DNA of 64,000 bases from positions 124,001-188,000 of the forward strand of contig JAFTQW010000040.1 of the NCBI GenBank assembly GCA_017462565.1, written 5' to 3'. The notes under the pieces were generated by a model. It was not told where the DNA came from. It saw nothing but the letters and a program-made list of their open reading frames with translations, and made no database searches. Source of the DNA: Ruminococcus sp. (lineage in GTDB: Bacteria > Bacillota > Clostridia > Oscillospirales > Ruminococcaceae). Positions 48,692 to 57,930 of this stretch are shown piece after piece; the first letter of the stretch is position 1, and every line of letters begins with the position of its first letter. The position numbers and the translations under genes are program-made.

Positions 48692-51421
48692 ATGATGAGA
48701 TTCAGGCAGTTCAGAAACAAAACTCTTTCAGCGGCTGCGGCGGCAGTGATCGCTGCCGGTTCGGTTGTTCCGGCTTGCGTTCAGCTTGCTCCGATAACGG
48801 CAAACGCCGGTCAGCAGCTCGGTCAGACGGATTTCGACGAAGGAGTCGGACTTCCATGGCATATAGTTGAATCTGCTCCGGCAGAAATGGAATTTGAAAT
48901 AAGCGGCGGAACTTATAACGTTACGATAAAAAATCCGGGAGGTGCTTCCCGTGGCGGCGAGGACAGATGGGACTGTCAGTTCCGTCACAGAGGGCTTAAA
49001 ATCGTTTCAGGACACCAATATGAGGTATCTTATGAAATAACCGCTTCAAACAGCGGTAAATACTATACGAAGATCGGAAATCTTGACGGCGATGTTGAGA
49101 TATGGCACAACATGATGGCAGATAACGGTCCTGATCTCGGTTCAACATGGGATCCTATCCAGATAAATGCAAACGAAACCAAAAAGGTTAAGCTTACATT
49201 TACGGCAAGCCAGTCGCTTGATGTCGCAGAATGGGCGTTCCACCTCGGCGGCGACGGTCAGTATACAAACGGCGACTGTTTCCCTGCCGGAACTGTTATT
49301 TCGTTTGATAATATGTCGCTCATCGACCTTTCCGGCGATGAAAACGACTATGTTGCGTCCGAGGAACAAACTCGTCCCGGAGTTATGGTTAATCAGGTCG
49401 GCTACTTCAAAGGACGTTCAAAACGTGCCACCGTTTTAAGCGACAGCAAAAAAGGTATCGGGTTTGAGATAAAAGACGATTCCGGCAAATCAGTCTATTC
49501 CGGAACTACTTCTCCTTTCGGCTACGATAAAGATTCCGACGACGACGTTCACACAATTGATTTTTCCGATTTCGACGAATCCGGAACTTACTACATCGAA
49601 ACCGAGGACGGAAGCACAAGCTGTCACTTCACTATCGGCGATTCCGAGATCTACTCAAGCTTGCTTTATGACGCTCTGAACTATTTCTACCAGAACCGAA
49701 GCGGTATCGCTATTGAAAGCGACTACATAACTTCCGGCGATAAACAGGCTCTTTCAAGAGCTGCCGGACACACGACCGACAACGCTGAAATTATGTCCGA
49801 CTGGGAAAACGGAAGCACAGGTAATTCTATTGATGTTACCGGAGGCTGGTATGATGCCGGAGATCATGGAAAATACGTTGTAAACGGCGGATTCTCCCTC
49901 TGGATGATGCAGAATCAATATGAAACTGCCATTAAATACGGTTACGATGACGTTTATGCGGACGGCACAATGTATCTTCCCGAAAGCTCCAACGGCAATC
50001 CCGATCTTCTCGACGAGGCTCGCTGGGAAATGGAATGGATGCTTAAAATGATAGTTCAGGACGGAAAATATGAGGGCATGGCTTACCATAAGGCTCACGA
50101 CGAAAAGTGGACCGGTCTTGGAATTGCTCCGGCAGACGACGAAATGAAGAGAATCGTCAAACCGCCTACAACAGCCGCAACTCTTAACCTTGCAGCCTGC
50201 GCAGCTCAGGCAGCACGTCTCTGGAAAGACTACGATAAAGATTTCGCCGACGAATGCCTTGAAGCCGCAGAAAACGCATACGAAGCAGCTTTGAAGAATC
50301 CAAAGGAATTTGCTCCTCTCGACAGCGCTGTCGGAGGCGGAGCTTACGGCGACGATAATGTTGACGATGAATTCTACTGGGCAGCCTGCGAGCTTTACCT
50401 CACAACAGGCGACAACAAATATTACAGCGATATGAAGGATTCAAAGTTCTTCCTCGAACTTCCGTCCTCTCTCAACGGCGGAGAAAGCGTTGATTCCGTG
50501 GGAAGCTTTGACTGGGGAAATACTGCCGCTCTCGGCACATTCAGCCTTTCGCTCAACAGTGATGCGCTCTCTTCTTCAGACAGCGACACAGTAACTGATA
50601 ATATTTGTTCTACCGCCGATTACTACATCGGACTCGAAGAATCGCAGGGCTACGGACTTCCTTACGCTCAGAGTACCCTCAGCTACAACGACAGCGATAA
50701 GGGCTATCTCTGGGGTTCAAACTCATTCGTTGCCGATAACTCTATCGTAATGGCATACGCATATATGCTCACCAAAAATGATGATTATATGAACGGAGCT
50801 ATCGGAGGTCTTGATTATATTCTCGGCAGAAACGCCATGAACTATTCATATGTTACAGGCTACGGCGAAAACGCTGTCGAGAACCCTCATCACCGCTACT
50901 GGGCTAATCAGGTCGACAGCACCTTCCCGAAAGCGCCCTGCGGAGTATTATCAGGCGGTCCTAACTCCGGTATGCAGGATCCTTGGGTAAAGGGTTCGGG
51001 CTGGAACAAGGGTGAAATTGCTCCCCAGAAATGCTATATGGATCACATTGAAGCATGGTCGGTAAACGAGTGTACTATTAACTGGAACGCTTCGCTTGCA
51101 TGGCTTGCAGGATTTTCCGCTCAGGAAAACGGAGGTATCATCGCAGGAAGCACAGGAGATTCTGCCGGAGTGTCAAACGATTCCACTGACAAAGAGCGTC
51201 CGACGAAATCGGATGACGAAGATGACGATAAAAAACCGTCCAGAACTACCAAAGCCAATAATGAAGATTCCGAAAGCGGAAGCAAAAATGATAAAGACTC
51301 AAACGATTCCGACGATAAGGGAAATCTCGGCATGATAGCTCTTATCGCAGGCGCAGTTGTAGTCGGACTGATTTCGATCGAGCTTTTCGTTTATAAAATG
51401 TTAAAACTCAAGAAAAAATAA
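48692..51421 (+). CDS. Membrane-anchored family 9 glycoside hydrolase (cellulase) with CBM4-like module
   Basis: The 909-residue protein has a signal peptide (about 1-39), a CBM4/9-like beta-sandwich (about 42-215, DFDEGVGLPWHIVESA...FDNMSLIDLSG), an Ig-like CelD_N domain (about 228-320, PGVMVNQVGYFKGRSKRATVLS) and a GH9 catalytic domain (about 325-815) with SIDVTGGWYDAGDHGKYVVNGG (catalytic Asp pair), NPHHRYW and the acid Glu in WSVNECTINWNASLAW. After a Ser/Asp/Lys-rich linker comes one transmembrane helix (about 880-903, LGMIALIAGAVVVGLISIELFVY) and a basic KMLKLKKK tail. Hence it is fixed in the membrane and not attached by a dockerin. It acts on beta-1,4-glucans (family knowledge). Confidence 0.94.
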   Translation: MMRFRQFRNKTLSAAAAAVIAAGSVVPACVQLAPITANAGQQLGQTDFDEGVGLPWHIVESAPAEMEFEISGGTYNVTIKNPGGASRGGEDRWDCQFRHRGLKIVSGHQYEVSYEITASNSGKYYTKIGNLDGDVEIWHNMMADNGPDLGSTWDPIQINANETKKVKLTFTASQSLDVAEWAFHLGGDGQYTNGDCFPAGTVISFDNMSLIDLSGDENDYVASEEQTRPGVMVNQVGYFKGRSKRATVLSDSKKGIGFEIKDDSGKSVYSGTTSPFGYDKDSDDDVHTIDFSDFDESGTYYIETEDGSTSCHFTIGDSEIYSSLLYDALNYFYQNRSGIAIESDYITSGDKQALSRAAGHTTDNAEIMSDWENGSTGNSIDVTGGWYDAGDHGKYVVNGGFSLWMMQNQYETAIKYGYDDVYADGTMYLPESSNGNPDLLDEARWEMEWMLKMIVQDGKYEGMAYHKAHDEKWTGLGIAPADDEMKRIVKPPTTAATLNLAACAAQAARLWKDYDKDFADECLEAAENAYEAALKNPKEFAPLDSAVGGGAYGDDNVDDEFYWAACELYLTTGDNKYYSDMKDSKFFLELPSSLNGGESVDSVGSFDWGNTAALGTFSLSLNSDALSSSDSDTVTDNICSTADYYIGLEESQGYGLPYAQSTLSYNDSDKGYLWGSNSFVADNSIVMAYAYMLTKNDDYMNGAIGGLDYILGRNAMNYSYVTGYGENAVENPHHRYWANQVDSTFPKAPCGVLSGGPNSGMQDPWVKGSGWNKGEIAPQKCYMDHIEAWSVNECTINWNASLAWLAGFSAQENGGIIAGSTGDSAGVSNDSTDKERPTKSDDEDDDKKPSRTTKANNEDSESGSKNDKDSNDSDDKGNLGMIALIAGAVVVGLISIELFVYKMLKLKKK

Positions 51422-51431
51422 TCATAATAAT

Positions 51432-51466
51432 AAAGCTGCTGTACAATAATACGGCAGCTTTTATTT
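51432..51466 (+). terminator. Terminator after GH9 gene
   Basis: AAAGCTGC and GCAGCTTT form the stem, followed by TATTTC. Confidence 0.65.
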
Positions 51467-51504
51467 CATTTTGAATACAAAATTATTAAAATATAAAAAT
51501 TTTA

Positions 51505-51533
51505 TTGACATGGAGTTTTTTTCATGTTATTAT
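51505..51533 (+). promoter_or_regulatory. Sigma-A promoter
   Basis: TTGACA (51505-51510) and TATTAT (51528-51533) with a 17-nt spacer, 88 nt before the next start codon. Confidence 0.7.
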
Positions 51534-51621
51534 TAAAATGTGGAAGTATATAGGGATTTCCATGGCATTATTCTGATTTTTATACATTATAAAATTTGTC
51601 TTGAACAAAGGAGGTAATTTT

Positions 51622-53562
51622 ATGTTCAAAAAGAAAAAAGACATTACTGAATCAATAACTGCTCCGGAATTTGAAAATTCCGTTACCGGAGTCGAGCCTG
51701 TCCTGAAGAAGAAAAAGGGAAAAAAGGTTGCCATAATCAGCGGAATTTCTGCTGCTGTACTCGTCGGAGGAGGAATTGCGGCGTATAATCTTTCCCCGCT
51801 TATCAAAAATCAGGTAAAACTCCGCACCATGAAGCCGGAAAATTACTACGCATGGGTCAACACGGAAAACGCTGAAACATTTGCAAAGAGCATTCGTGAA
51901 AAATACGAAAAAATGCTCGATAATTACGGAAACGGTACTCAGACTTCAATGTCCCTTAAATATGTTCCTACCGACATTGCTAAGGATTGGGCTATAGATG
52001 ACCTGTTTTATTTAGATGCCGAAGAAGACGATTTAGATCGGGTTTTATATGATTTTATAAACGATCTCGAAAATGTTCAGCTTAACGTTGATGTTCAGAA
52101 GAAAAACGGAAATTCGCTTACATCTGTATCAGGCTTAGTAAACGACGAAAAGCTTTTAAGCGCGGATGTGTTTGTGGACAGCGTTAACATGGACTACTTT
52201 ATGCGTATTCCCGAACTTACGCAAAGATGGCTCGGTTACTCGATCGGAGACACTATGGACGGTGATGCAGCAGAGATCTTCCAGATCTATCAGGATATTC
52301 TAAACAATCCTGCTTCCTATCTCAGTCCGGATGAACTTGAGGAGGAGATCATTAAATATACCGATCTCTGGAATACCTGCATCGAGGACGTAAAACTTGA
52401 AAAGAGCGAAGAAGTCGGAATATGCGATATCGAAGTAAAATATACGGTCGCTTCCGTTAAAATTGACGGAGACCTCGCCTATGAAATATCCAAAAACTTC
52501 CTGACAGCTGTCCGTGACGATGAAATCATCCGCAATATCGCTGTCAATAAGATCGGTCTCATTGATGAGGACGAATATGAAGACGAATTAAACGAAGCTC
52601 TTGACGATATCAAAGAGGATTATGACAACGGCGATTTCGATGATGAAGAATCTGTAACATTCAGCACTTATATTGACGCTCAGGGAATTATCCGTGGATT
52701 TGAATTTAAAGAAGATTCCGAAAATAAATTCGTATGCGCTTTCGGCAAGGATAAAGATGATGTCAGAGGTGAAATTTCTCTCATATCTAATGGTGAAAAG
52801 GACTTCTGCATAAATCTTTACGCCGAGGAAACTTCTAAGGATACCTACGGCGGAAGCATCGACATTGCCTATGCTACTACAAGATATAACGACGTAACGG
52901 ATGAACTTGAAGATACGGAAGAAACAAGTTCAGTCGAATTCGATAACTTTGAAATAGTAAACAAGGATAAATTATATTTCAATGCCGATGTTACGTTAAA
53001 AATCCCTGATATTGATCCAATTGCCCTCAGCTTTACATCAGATAATTCTTCACAGACTATCTCCTATAATATAAATATTGACGAAGAGGATTACGGTACG
53101 GTTTCGCTCACATACTCAACATCCGAAGGAGCAGATTTTGAAGTTCCCGACAAGGAAAGCTCGTTCATGTTTGACGCTTATAGCGACGAAGAGCTTGATT
53201 TAACGCAGTATGTAAGCAAGGATGAAACAGAAGCGTTCATTTGCGAACTGCTGGAAAAGCTCGGATTTGATAAGGATATTTCCGCAGAAGCTGCTAAAGA
53301 ATCCGCAGATGAAATTTATGCAGAAACAGACTGGGATTTCGGCGGCTACGATGACGATGACGATTACTTCTATGATGATTATGATTACTATGACGATTAT
53401 GATTACGATGAGGATGTTGCTGTTGTCGATGATGTTCAGGATGCTTCACAATTCCACTATGGTTTTGACTGGGATGAAGACGATTATTATGACAGCGATC
53501 AGGATGACTTTGATTCAGATGATTACATGAGCTGGGATAATGACACTAAATCATTTGCATAA
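51622..53562 (+). CDS. DUF6583-like single-pass membrane protein with Asp/Tyr-rich tail
   Basis: The 646-residue protein has a lysine-rich cytoplasmic N-terminus (MFKKKKDITES), one transmembrane helix (about 36-56, KVAIISGISAAVLVGGGIAAY) and a large acidic outer region with repeated beta/alpha patterns resembling DUF6583 (YYAWVNTENAETFAKSIREKYEKM). Residues about 575-620 are almost wholly Asp and Tyr (GGYDDDDDYFYDDYDYYDDY), followed by another acidic segment to the end. The start at 51622 has an AAAGGAGG site; the upstream TTG is not needed. Function is unknown. It is downstream of the cellulase gene but with its own promoter. Confidence 0.75.
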   Translation: MFKKKKDITESITAPEFENSVTGVEPVLKKKKGKKVAIISGISAAVLVGGGIAAYNLSPLIKNQVKLRTMKPENYYAWVNTENAETFAKSIREKYEKMLDNYGNGTQTSMSLKYVPTDIAKDWAIDDLFYLDAEEDDLDRVLYDFINDLENVQLNVDVQKKNGNSLTSVSGLVNDEKLLSADVFVDSVNMDYFMRIPELTQRWLGYSIGDTMDGDAAEIFQIYQDILNNPASYLSPDELEEEIIKYTDLWNTCIEDVKLEKSEEVGICDIEVKYTVASVKIDGDLAYEISKNFLTAVRDDEIIRNIAVNKIGLIDEDEYEDELNEALDDIKEDYDNGDFDDEESVTFSTYIDAQGIIRGFEFKEDSENKFVCAFGKDKDDVRGEISLISNGEKDFCINLYAEETSKDTYGGSIDIAYATTRYNDVTDELEDTEETSSVEFDNFEIVNKDKLYFNADVTLKIPDIDPIALSFTSDNSSQTISYNINIDEEDYGTVSLTYSTSEGADFEVPDKESSFMFDAYSDEELDLTQYVSKDETEAFICELLEKLGFDKDISAEAAKESADEIYAETDWDFGGYDDDDDYFYDDYDYYDDYDYDEDVAVVDDVQDASQFHYGFDWDEDDYYDSDQDDFDSDDYMSWDNDTKSFA

Positions 53563-53576
53563 TTCTTCTGAAATAA

Positions 53577-53608
53577 AAATGGACTGCTTAATGCAGTCCT
53601 TTTTTTAT
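53577..53608. terminator. Bidirectional terminator
   Basis: GGACTGC-TTAAT-GCAGTCC with a T-run on the plus strand and an A-rich flank on the other, between convergent genes. Confidence 0.85.
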
Positions 53609-55950
53609 TTAATATTCCAGATATTCTCAGCATAGTCGGCAATAGTGCGGTCGGAGCTGAATTTTCCGGCATTGCACATATTGAGCCACTGCTTTTTCGC
53701 AAATGCAAGGCGGTCGGAGCTGTAATCGTTCACACAACGCAGCTTCGCCTCAACATAGCTTTCGATATCGCCGAGGAGATAGTAATGATCGGGAGAATGC
53801 CAGCTTGCGCCGTCGAGCAAAGCTGTGTAAAGCTCACGGAAATCACCGCTTCCGCCGTCGGAAACGCTTCCGTCAATAAGAGACGAAACAACTTTCCTTA
53901 TCATCGGATTTTCAGCAAAAATCTTTCGGCTGTCATATTCGGGAACGATTTTTTCCAGTTCTTCAACCTTTGCGCCGAAAATATAATTGTTCTCTTCTCC
54001 TGCTTCCTGAACGATCTCAATATTGGCTCCGTCATAAGTTCCAAGAGTAACGGCTCCGTTGAGCATGAGTTTCATATTGCCCGTTCCGGAAGCTTCTGTG
54101 CCGGCAGTTGAAATCTGCTCGGAAACGTCTGCTGCCGCAACAAGCTTTTCAGCGTAGGAAACGTTGTAATTCTGGACAAAAACGACTCTCAGGATATCCT
54201 TTGTTTCCGGATCGGCTGAAACGATTCTTCCAACTTCGTTTATAAATTTAATAATAGCCTTTGCCCTTCTGTAGCCCGGAGCAGATTTTGCGCCGAAAAT
54301 AAACGTAGTCGGAGCAAAATTCTTGATCGAACCGTCCTTGATTCCGTAGTAAATCCAAAGGATAGAAAAAGCGTTGAGCAGCTGTCGCTTATACTCGTGA
54401 AGACGCTTTATCTGAATATCAAAAACGGAATTTTCAGATATTTCAACACCGTCGTGCTCCTTGATGAATCCGGCAAGCTGAGACTTTTTATTCTGCTTTA
54501 TCTCAATAAATCTGCGGAGAATCTCGTCATCATCGGCATATTTTTCAAGCTCCTTGAGCATATCGAGATCGACAATCCACTTATCAGTTCCAAGAAGCTC
54601 GGTAATAAGAGAAGAAAGCTCCATGTTGCAGAGAGCAAGCCAGCGGCGCTGAGTTATTCCGTTTGTCTCGTTGCGGAAACGCTCCGGATAGAGCTTATAC
54701 CAATCGGCAAGAACGCTGTCCTTGAGAATCTGAGTGTGAATCTCCGCAACACCATTGACATGACTTGAAGCGTAGCAAGCCATATCAGCCATATGAACAA
54801 GATCTCCCTTAATGATCTTAAGCTTATTTATTGTTGATTTCTGTACTCCTTTGGCGTACATCTCGGCAATAAGAGCTTCATTTATCTGAATGATTATTTC
54901 GTAAATTCTCGGAAGAAGTTCTTCAACAAGATGGCAGCTCCATTTTTCAAGAGCCTCCTGCATGATAGTATGATTGGTATAGTTAAAGACCTTTTTAGCC
55001 GTTTCAAGAGCTTTTTCAAACGTATAGCCCTCATTGTCAACAAGCTGTCTGATAAGCTCCGGAATAGAAATTACAGGATGCGTGTCGTTAAGCTGAACGG
55101 AAATATAGTCAGCGAGATTTTCAACTGTTCCGAAACGAGCCTTGTGCTTTTTGATAATGTCCGTGAGTGACGCACAGCTAAAGAAATACTGCTGTTTAAG
55201 ACGAAGTTTTTTTCCCTCATTCGTATCATCGTTAGGATAAAGAACTCTTGAAATATCCTCGGCATAGATCTTCTCTTTTGAAGCCGCAAGATAATTCTGA
55301 TTGTTAAAAATTTCAAAATCAAACTCCTTAACAGGTTCAGCCTGCCAAAGACGAAGAGTTCCCACATTTTCCGTTTTACAGCCAAAAACAGGCATATCGT
55401 AGGGAACAGCCCTGACGGTTTGTCCGTTATATTTGATGATAACAGTGTCCTCGTCGCAGCGTTTCGACCAGCAATCGCCGTACTTTGTCCAGTCGTCGAT
55501 ATCCTCTTTCTGGAATCCATTTTCGATAGACTGCTTGAAAAAACCGTATTTATAGCGGATTCCATAACCGTCAAGCGGAAGATTCAGCGAAGCGGCGCTG
55601 TCAAGGAAGCAGGCTGCAAGACGTCCAAGACCGCCGTTTCCGAGAGCCGCATCCTCAATAACCTCAAGATCGGCAATGGAAATTCCAAGCTCCTTAAAGG
55701 CTTCGTCCACCTCGTTATAAATGCCGAGACAGAGCAGATTGTTGTAAACAGCTCGTCCGACGAGGAACTCCATAGAAAGATAAGCCGCACGTCTTTTGGA
55801 AAGATGCTCCTCACGGCTTGCGTTCCATTTATCGGAATAAAGCTCCATTACGGTATCTCCGAGAGCATTGTGAAGCTGCTGCGGTGAAGCGGATTTTAGA
55901 TCCTTCGGCAGCTTTGATGTGAATTTCTCAATAAAAATATTCTTATCCAT
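53605..55950 (-). CDS. glgP: Glycogen/maltodextrin phosphorylase
   Basis: The enzyme releases glucose-1-phosphate from alpha-1,4-glucans. The 781-residue protein shows SKRRAAYLSMEFLVGRAVYNNLLCLGIYNE, EDAALGNGGLGRLAACFLDSAASLNLPLDGYGIRYKYGFF, QLNDTHPVISIPELIR, MADMACYASSHVNGVAEIH, ETNGITQRRWL, and the PLP site GTEASGTGNMKLMLNGA. The start at 55950 follows GGAGGAG. It directly follows malQ (12-nt gap), and the two form a glucan-degradation operon. The cytoplasmic location implies use of internal glycogen or imported maltodextrins. Confidence 0.96.
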   Translation of the reverse strand: MDKNIFIEKFTSKLPKDLKSASPQQLHNALGDTVMELYSDKWNASREEHLSKRRAAYLSMEFLVGRAVYNNLLCLGIYNEVDEAFKELGISIADLEVIEDAALGNGGLGRLAACFLDSAASLNLPLDGYGIRYKYGFFKQSIENGFQKEDIDDWTKYGDCWSKRCDEDTVIIKYNGQTVRAVPYDMPVFGCKTENVGTLRLWQAEPVKEFDFEIFNNQNYLAASKEKIYAEDISRVLYPNDDTNEGKKLRLKQQYFFSCASLTDIIKKHKARFGTVENLADYISVQLNDTHPVISIPELIRQLVDNEGYTFEKALETAKKVFNYTNHTIMQEALEKWSCHLVEELLPRIYEIIIQINEALIAEMYAKGVQKSTINKLKIIKGDLVHMADMACYASSHVNGVAEIHTQILKDSVLADWYKLYPERFRNETNGITQRRWLALCNMELSSLITELLGTDKWIVDLDMLKELEKYADDDEILRRFIEIKQNKKSQLAGFIKEHDGVEISENSVFDIQIKRLHEYKRQLLNAFSILWIYYGIKDGSIKNFAPTTFIFGAKSAPGYRRAKAIIKFINEVGRIVSADPETKDILRVVFVQNYNVSYAEKLVAAADVSEQISTAGTEASGTGNMKLMLNGAVTLGTYDGANIEIVQEAGEENNYIFGAKVEELEKIVPEYDSRKIFAENPMIRKVVSSLIDGSVSDGGSGDFRELYTALLDGASWHSPDHYYLLGDIESYVEAKLRCVNDYSSDRLAFAKKQWLNMCNAGKFSSDRTIADYAENIWNIK

Positions 55951-55962
55951 ATTCTCCTCCAA

Positions 55963-57435
55963 TTATCTGTTGTAAAGTCTGTTAAGTCTGCGTATTTTCT
56001 TTGCCAGTTCGGGCGTAAAATCGCTTTTTTTCGTTCTGAACTGCCAGTTTCCCCCAAGAACGGAAGGCGTATTCATTCGTCCGTCAGCGAGACTGTCAAG
56101 AAAATCCTGAATCTGAGCTGCCGCAACGGATGCAACGCTCGACCATGCAGCACGGACAACAGCCATTGGAATCTCTTTTTTCTTCTTGACATTAAGATAT
56201 TTTTTTGCAAATTTAAGCGACTTAGGCGAAAGAGTCTCCAGCCAGCCGTTAAGAGTTTCGTTATCGTGCGTTCCCGTATAAGCATAGCAGTTGGTGTTTG
56301 AAAAATTATGAGGAAGATGTTCGTTTTCGCCGTTATCAAAGCCGAACTGAAGAACCTTCATTCCCGGATAACCGCATTTATCAAGCATTTCACGAACCTC
56401 CGGCGTGATAAATCCCAGATCCTCGGCAATTATATTCAGCTTGCCCAATTTTTCCTCGGCAAGTCTAAAAAGTTCGTAATTCGGACCTTTTTTCCACTCC
56501 CCTACCGTAGCGTCCTCGTTTCCGAAAGGAATAGTATAATAGCTTTCAAATCCTCGGAAATGGTCTATACGGACAATATCATAAAGCTCGGAAGCCGTTT
56601 TTATGCGGTTTATCCACCATTTATATTCCGTTTTCTTATGATAGCTCCAATCATAGAGAGGATTGCCCCAGAGCTGTCCTGTGGGAGAAAAGTCATCGGG
56701 AGGACATCCGGCAACGGAAACAGGTCTGCGTTTTTTATCGAACCAGAAAAGCTTCGGCTCTGCCCATGCTTCCACGCTGTCGAGAGCGCAGTATATCGGA
56801 ATATCGCCTATTATCTCAATTCCGTTGTCGTTTGCGTATTTTTTCAGTTCGTTCCACTGACGGCTGAATTCAAACTGGATGAATTTATGGAATCCGATTT
56901 CTTTTTTCAGCTCTTTTTTAGCTTCGGCAACGGCTTTCGGCTTGTGCATAGCAAGGTCGGATTCCCATTCATACCATGCCTTGCCGTCATTCTTGAATTT
57001 CAAAGCCATGAAAAGAGCATACTCCTCAAGCCACGATTTATTCTTATCGCAGAACTTTTTATATTCCGGAAATTTGGACGGTTTAAATCGTGAATAAGCC
57101 ACTCGCAAAACATCGAAACAGTAATCGTAGATTATGCTGTAATCCACCTTATCAGGAACGCTCTCCCATGTGTAGGAGGCATATTCGTGACGCTCGAGAA
57201 GACCGTCTCCCTCAAGTATTTCAAAGTCGATAAAATATGGATTGCCTGCATTTACCGAAAACGACTGATACGGTGAATCTCCATAGCTTGTCGGGGAGAG
57301 CGGCAGTATCTGCCAGCATTTCACCTCGGCTTTTTTCAGAAAATCAACAAATTCAAACGCACTTTTTCCCATTTTGCCGATTCCGTATTCGGACGGCAAA
57401 CTTGAAATGTGCATTAAGATACAGCTTTTACGCAT
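55963..57435 (-). CDS. malQ: 4-alpha-glucanotransferase (amylomaltase)
   Basis: GH77 disproportionating enzyme acting on maltodextrins. The 490-residue protein has the family motifs RKSCILMHISSLPSEYGIGKMG, YGDSPYQSFSVNAGNPYFIDFE, VRIDHFRGFESYYTIP (nucleophile Asp), IAEDLGFITPEV (acid/base Glu) and YTGTHDNETLNGW. The start at 57435 is preferred over the GTG nine nt upstream because of a TAGGTG site. It is the first gene of the malQ-glgP operon. A palindrome CTGCATA/TATGCAG lies upstream. Confidence 0.96.
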   Translation of the reverse strand: MRKSCILMHISSLPSEYGIGKMGKSAFEFVDFLKKAEVKCWQILPLSPTSYGDSPYQSFSVNAGNPYFIDFEILEGDGLLERHEYASYTWESVPDKVDYSIIYDYCFDVLRVAYSRFKPSKFPEYKKFCDKNKSWLEEYALFMALKFKNDGKAWYEWESDLAMHKPKAVAEAKKELKKEIGFHKFIQFEFSRQWNELKKYANDNGIEIIGDIPIYCALDSVEAWAEPKLFWFDKKRRPVSVAGCPPDDFSPTGQLWGNPLYDWSYHKKTEYKWWINRIKTASELYDIVRIDHFRGFESYYTIPFGNEDATVGEWKKGPNYELFRLAEEKLGKLNIIAEDLGFITPEVREMLDKCGYPGMKVLQFGFDNGENEHLPHNFSNTNCYAYTGTHDNETLNGWLETLSPKSLKFAKKYLNVKKKKEIPMAVVRAAWSSVASVAAAQIQDFLDSLADGRMNTPSVLGGNWQFRTKKSDFTPELAKKIRRLNRLYNR

Positions 57436-57479
57436 TAAAAACACCTACTTAATTTAACATTCAAAAAATATTAATACAA

Positions 57480-57504
57480 CTGCATATTTTTCTAAATTAT
57501 GCAG
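57480..57504. promoter_or_regulatory. Inverted repeat in the malQ/membrane-protein divergent region
   Basis: CTGCATA (57480-57486) and TATGCAG (57498-57504) are separated by 11 nt, about midway between divergent genes. It could be an operator for a sugar regulator or simply a stem; no binder is known. Confidence 0.4.
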
Positions 57505-57546
57505 ATATTATTAATCAGACACTAAAAATTTTTACGGAGGGTAATT

Positions 57547-57930
57547 ATGAAGCTTTCACAATATACATTCGCTTTTCTTATGGGATATTTCATTTACAGT
57601 CTCATCGAAATAATCAACCGTGGCTACACCCACTGGACAATGGCTCTTACCGGAGGCTTTGTCCTTGCGATACTATACGCTGTAAACAGCCGCCGGACTA
57701 TGACTCTTATAAAAAGCTGCTTTATAGGAGCTGTTATAATTACATCAATAGAATTCACTGTCGGAGTTTTTGATAATATTATTATGCGCTGGAATGTATG
57801 GGATTACTCCGATATGCCATTTAATATTCTCGGACAAATATGTCCGCATTTTTCGCTTTATTGGTTTTTGCTGTGTATTCCCTCATACTATCTGTGTATG
57901 TTTATCCGGAAAAGGTTTTCCGAAGCCTGA
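57547..57930 (+). CDS. Putative ABC-transporter type IV/CmpB-family membrane protein
   Basis: The 127-residue protein has four predicted membrane helices and family signatures FLMGYFIYSLIEIINRGYTHWTMALTGGF, TSIEFTVGVFDNIIMRWNVWDYSDMPFNILGQICPHFSLYWFLL, which match the 'putative ABC transporter permease' (PF06541-type) group. No transport activity is established for the family. Its stop codon immediately abuts the convergent hydrolase gene, which uses the opposite strand. Confidence 0.8.
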   Translation: MKLSQYTFAFLMGYFIYSLIEIINRGYTHWTMALTGGFVLAILYAVNSRRTMTLIKSCFIGAVIITSIEFTVGVFDNIIMRWNVWDYSDMPFNILGQICPHFSLYWFLLCIPSYYLCMFIRKRFSEA

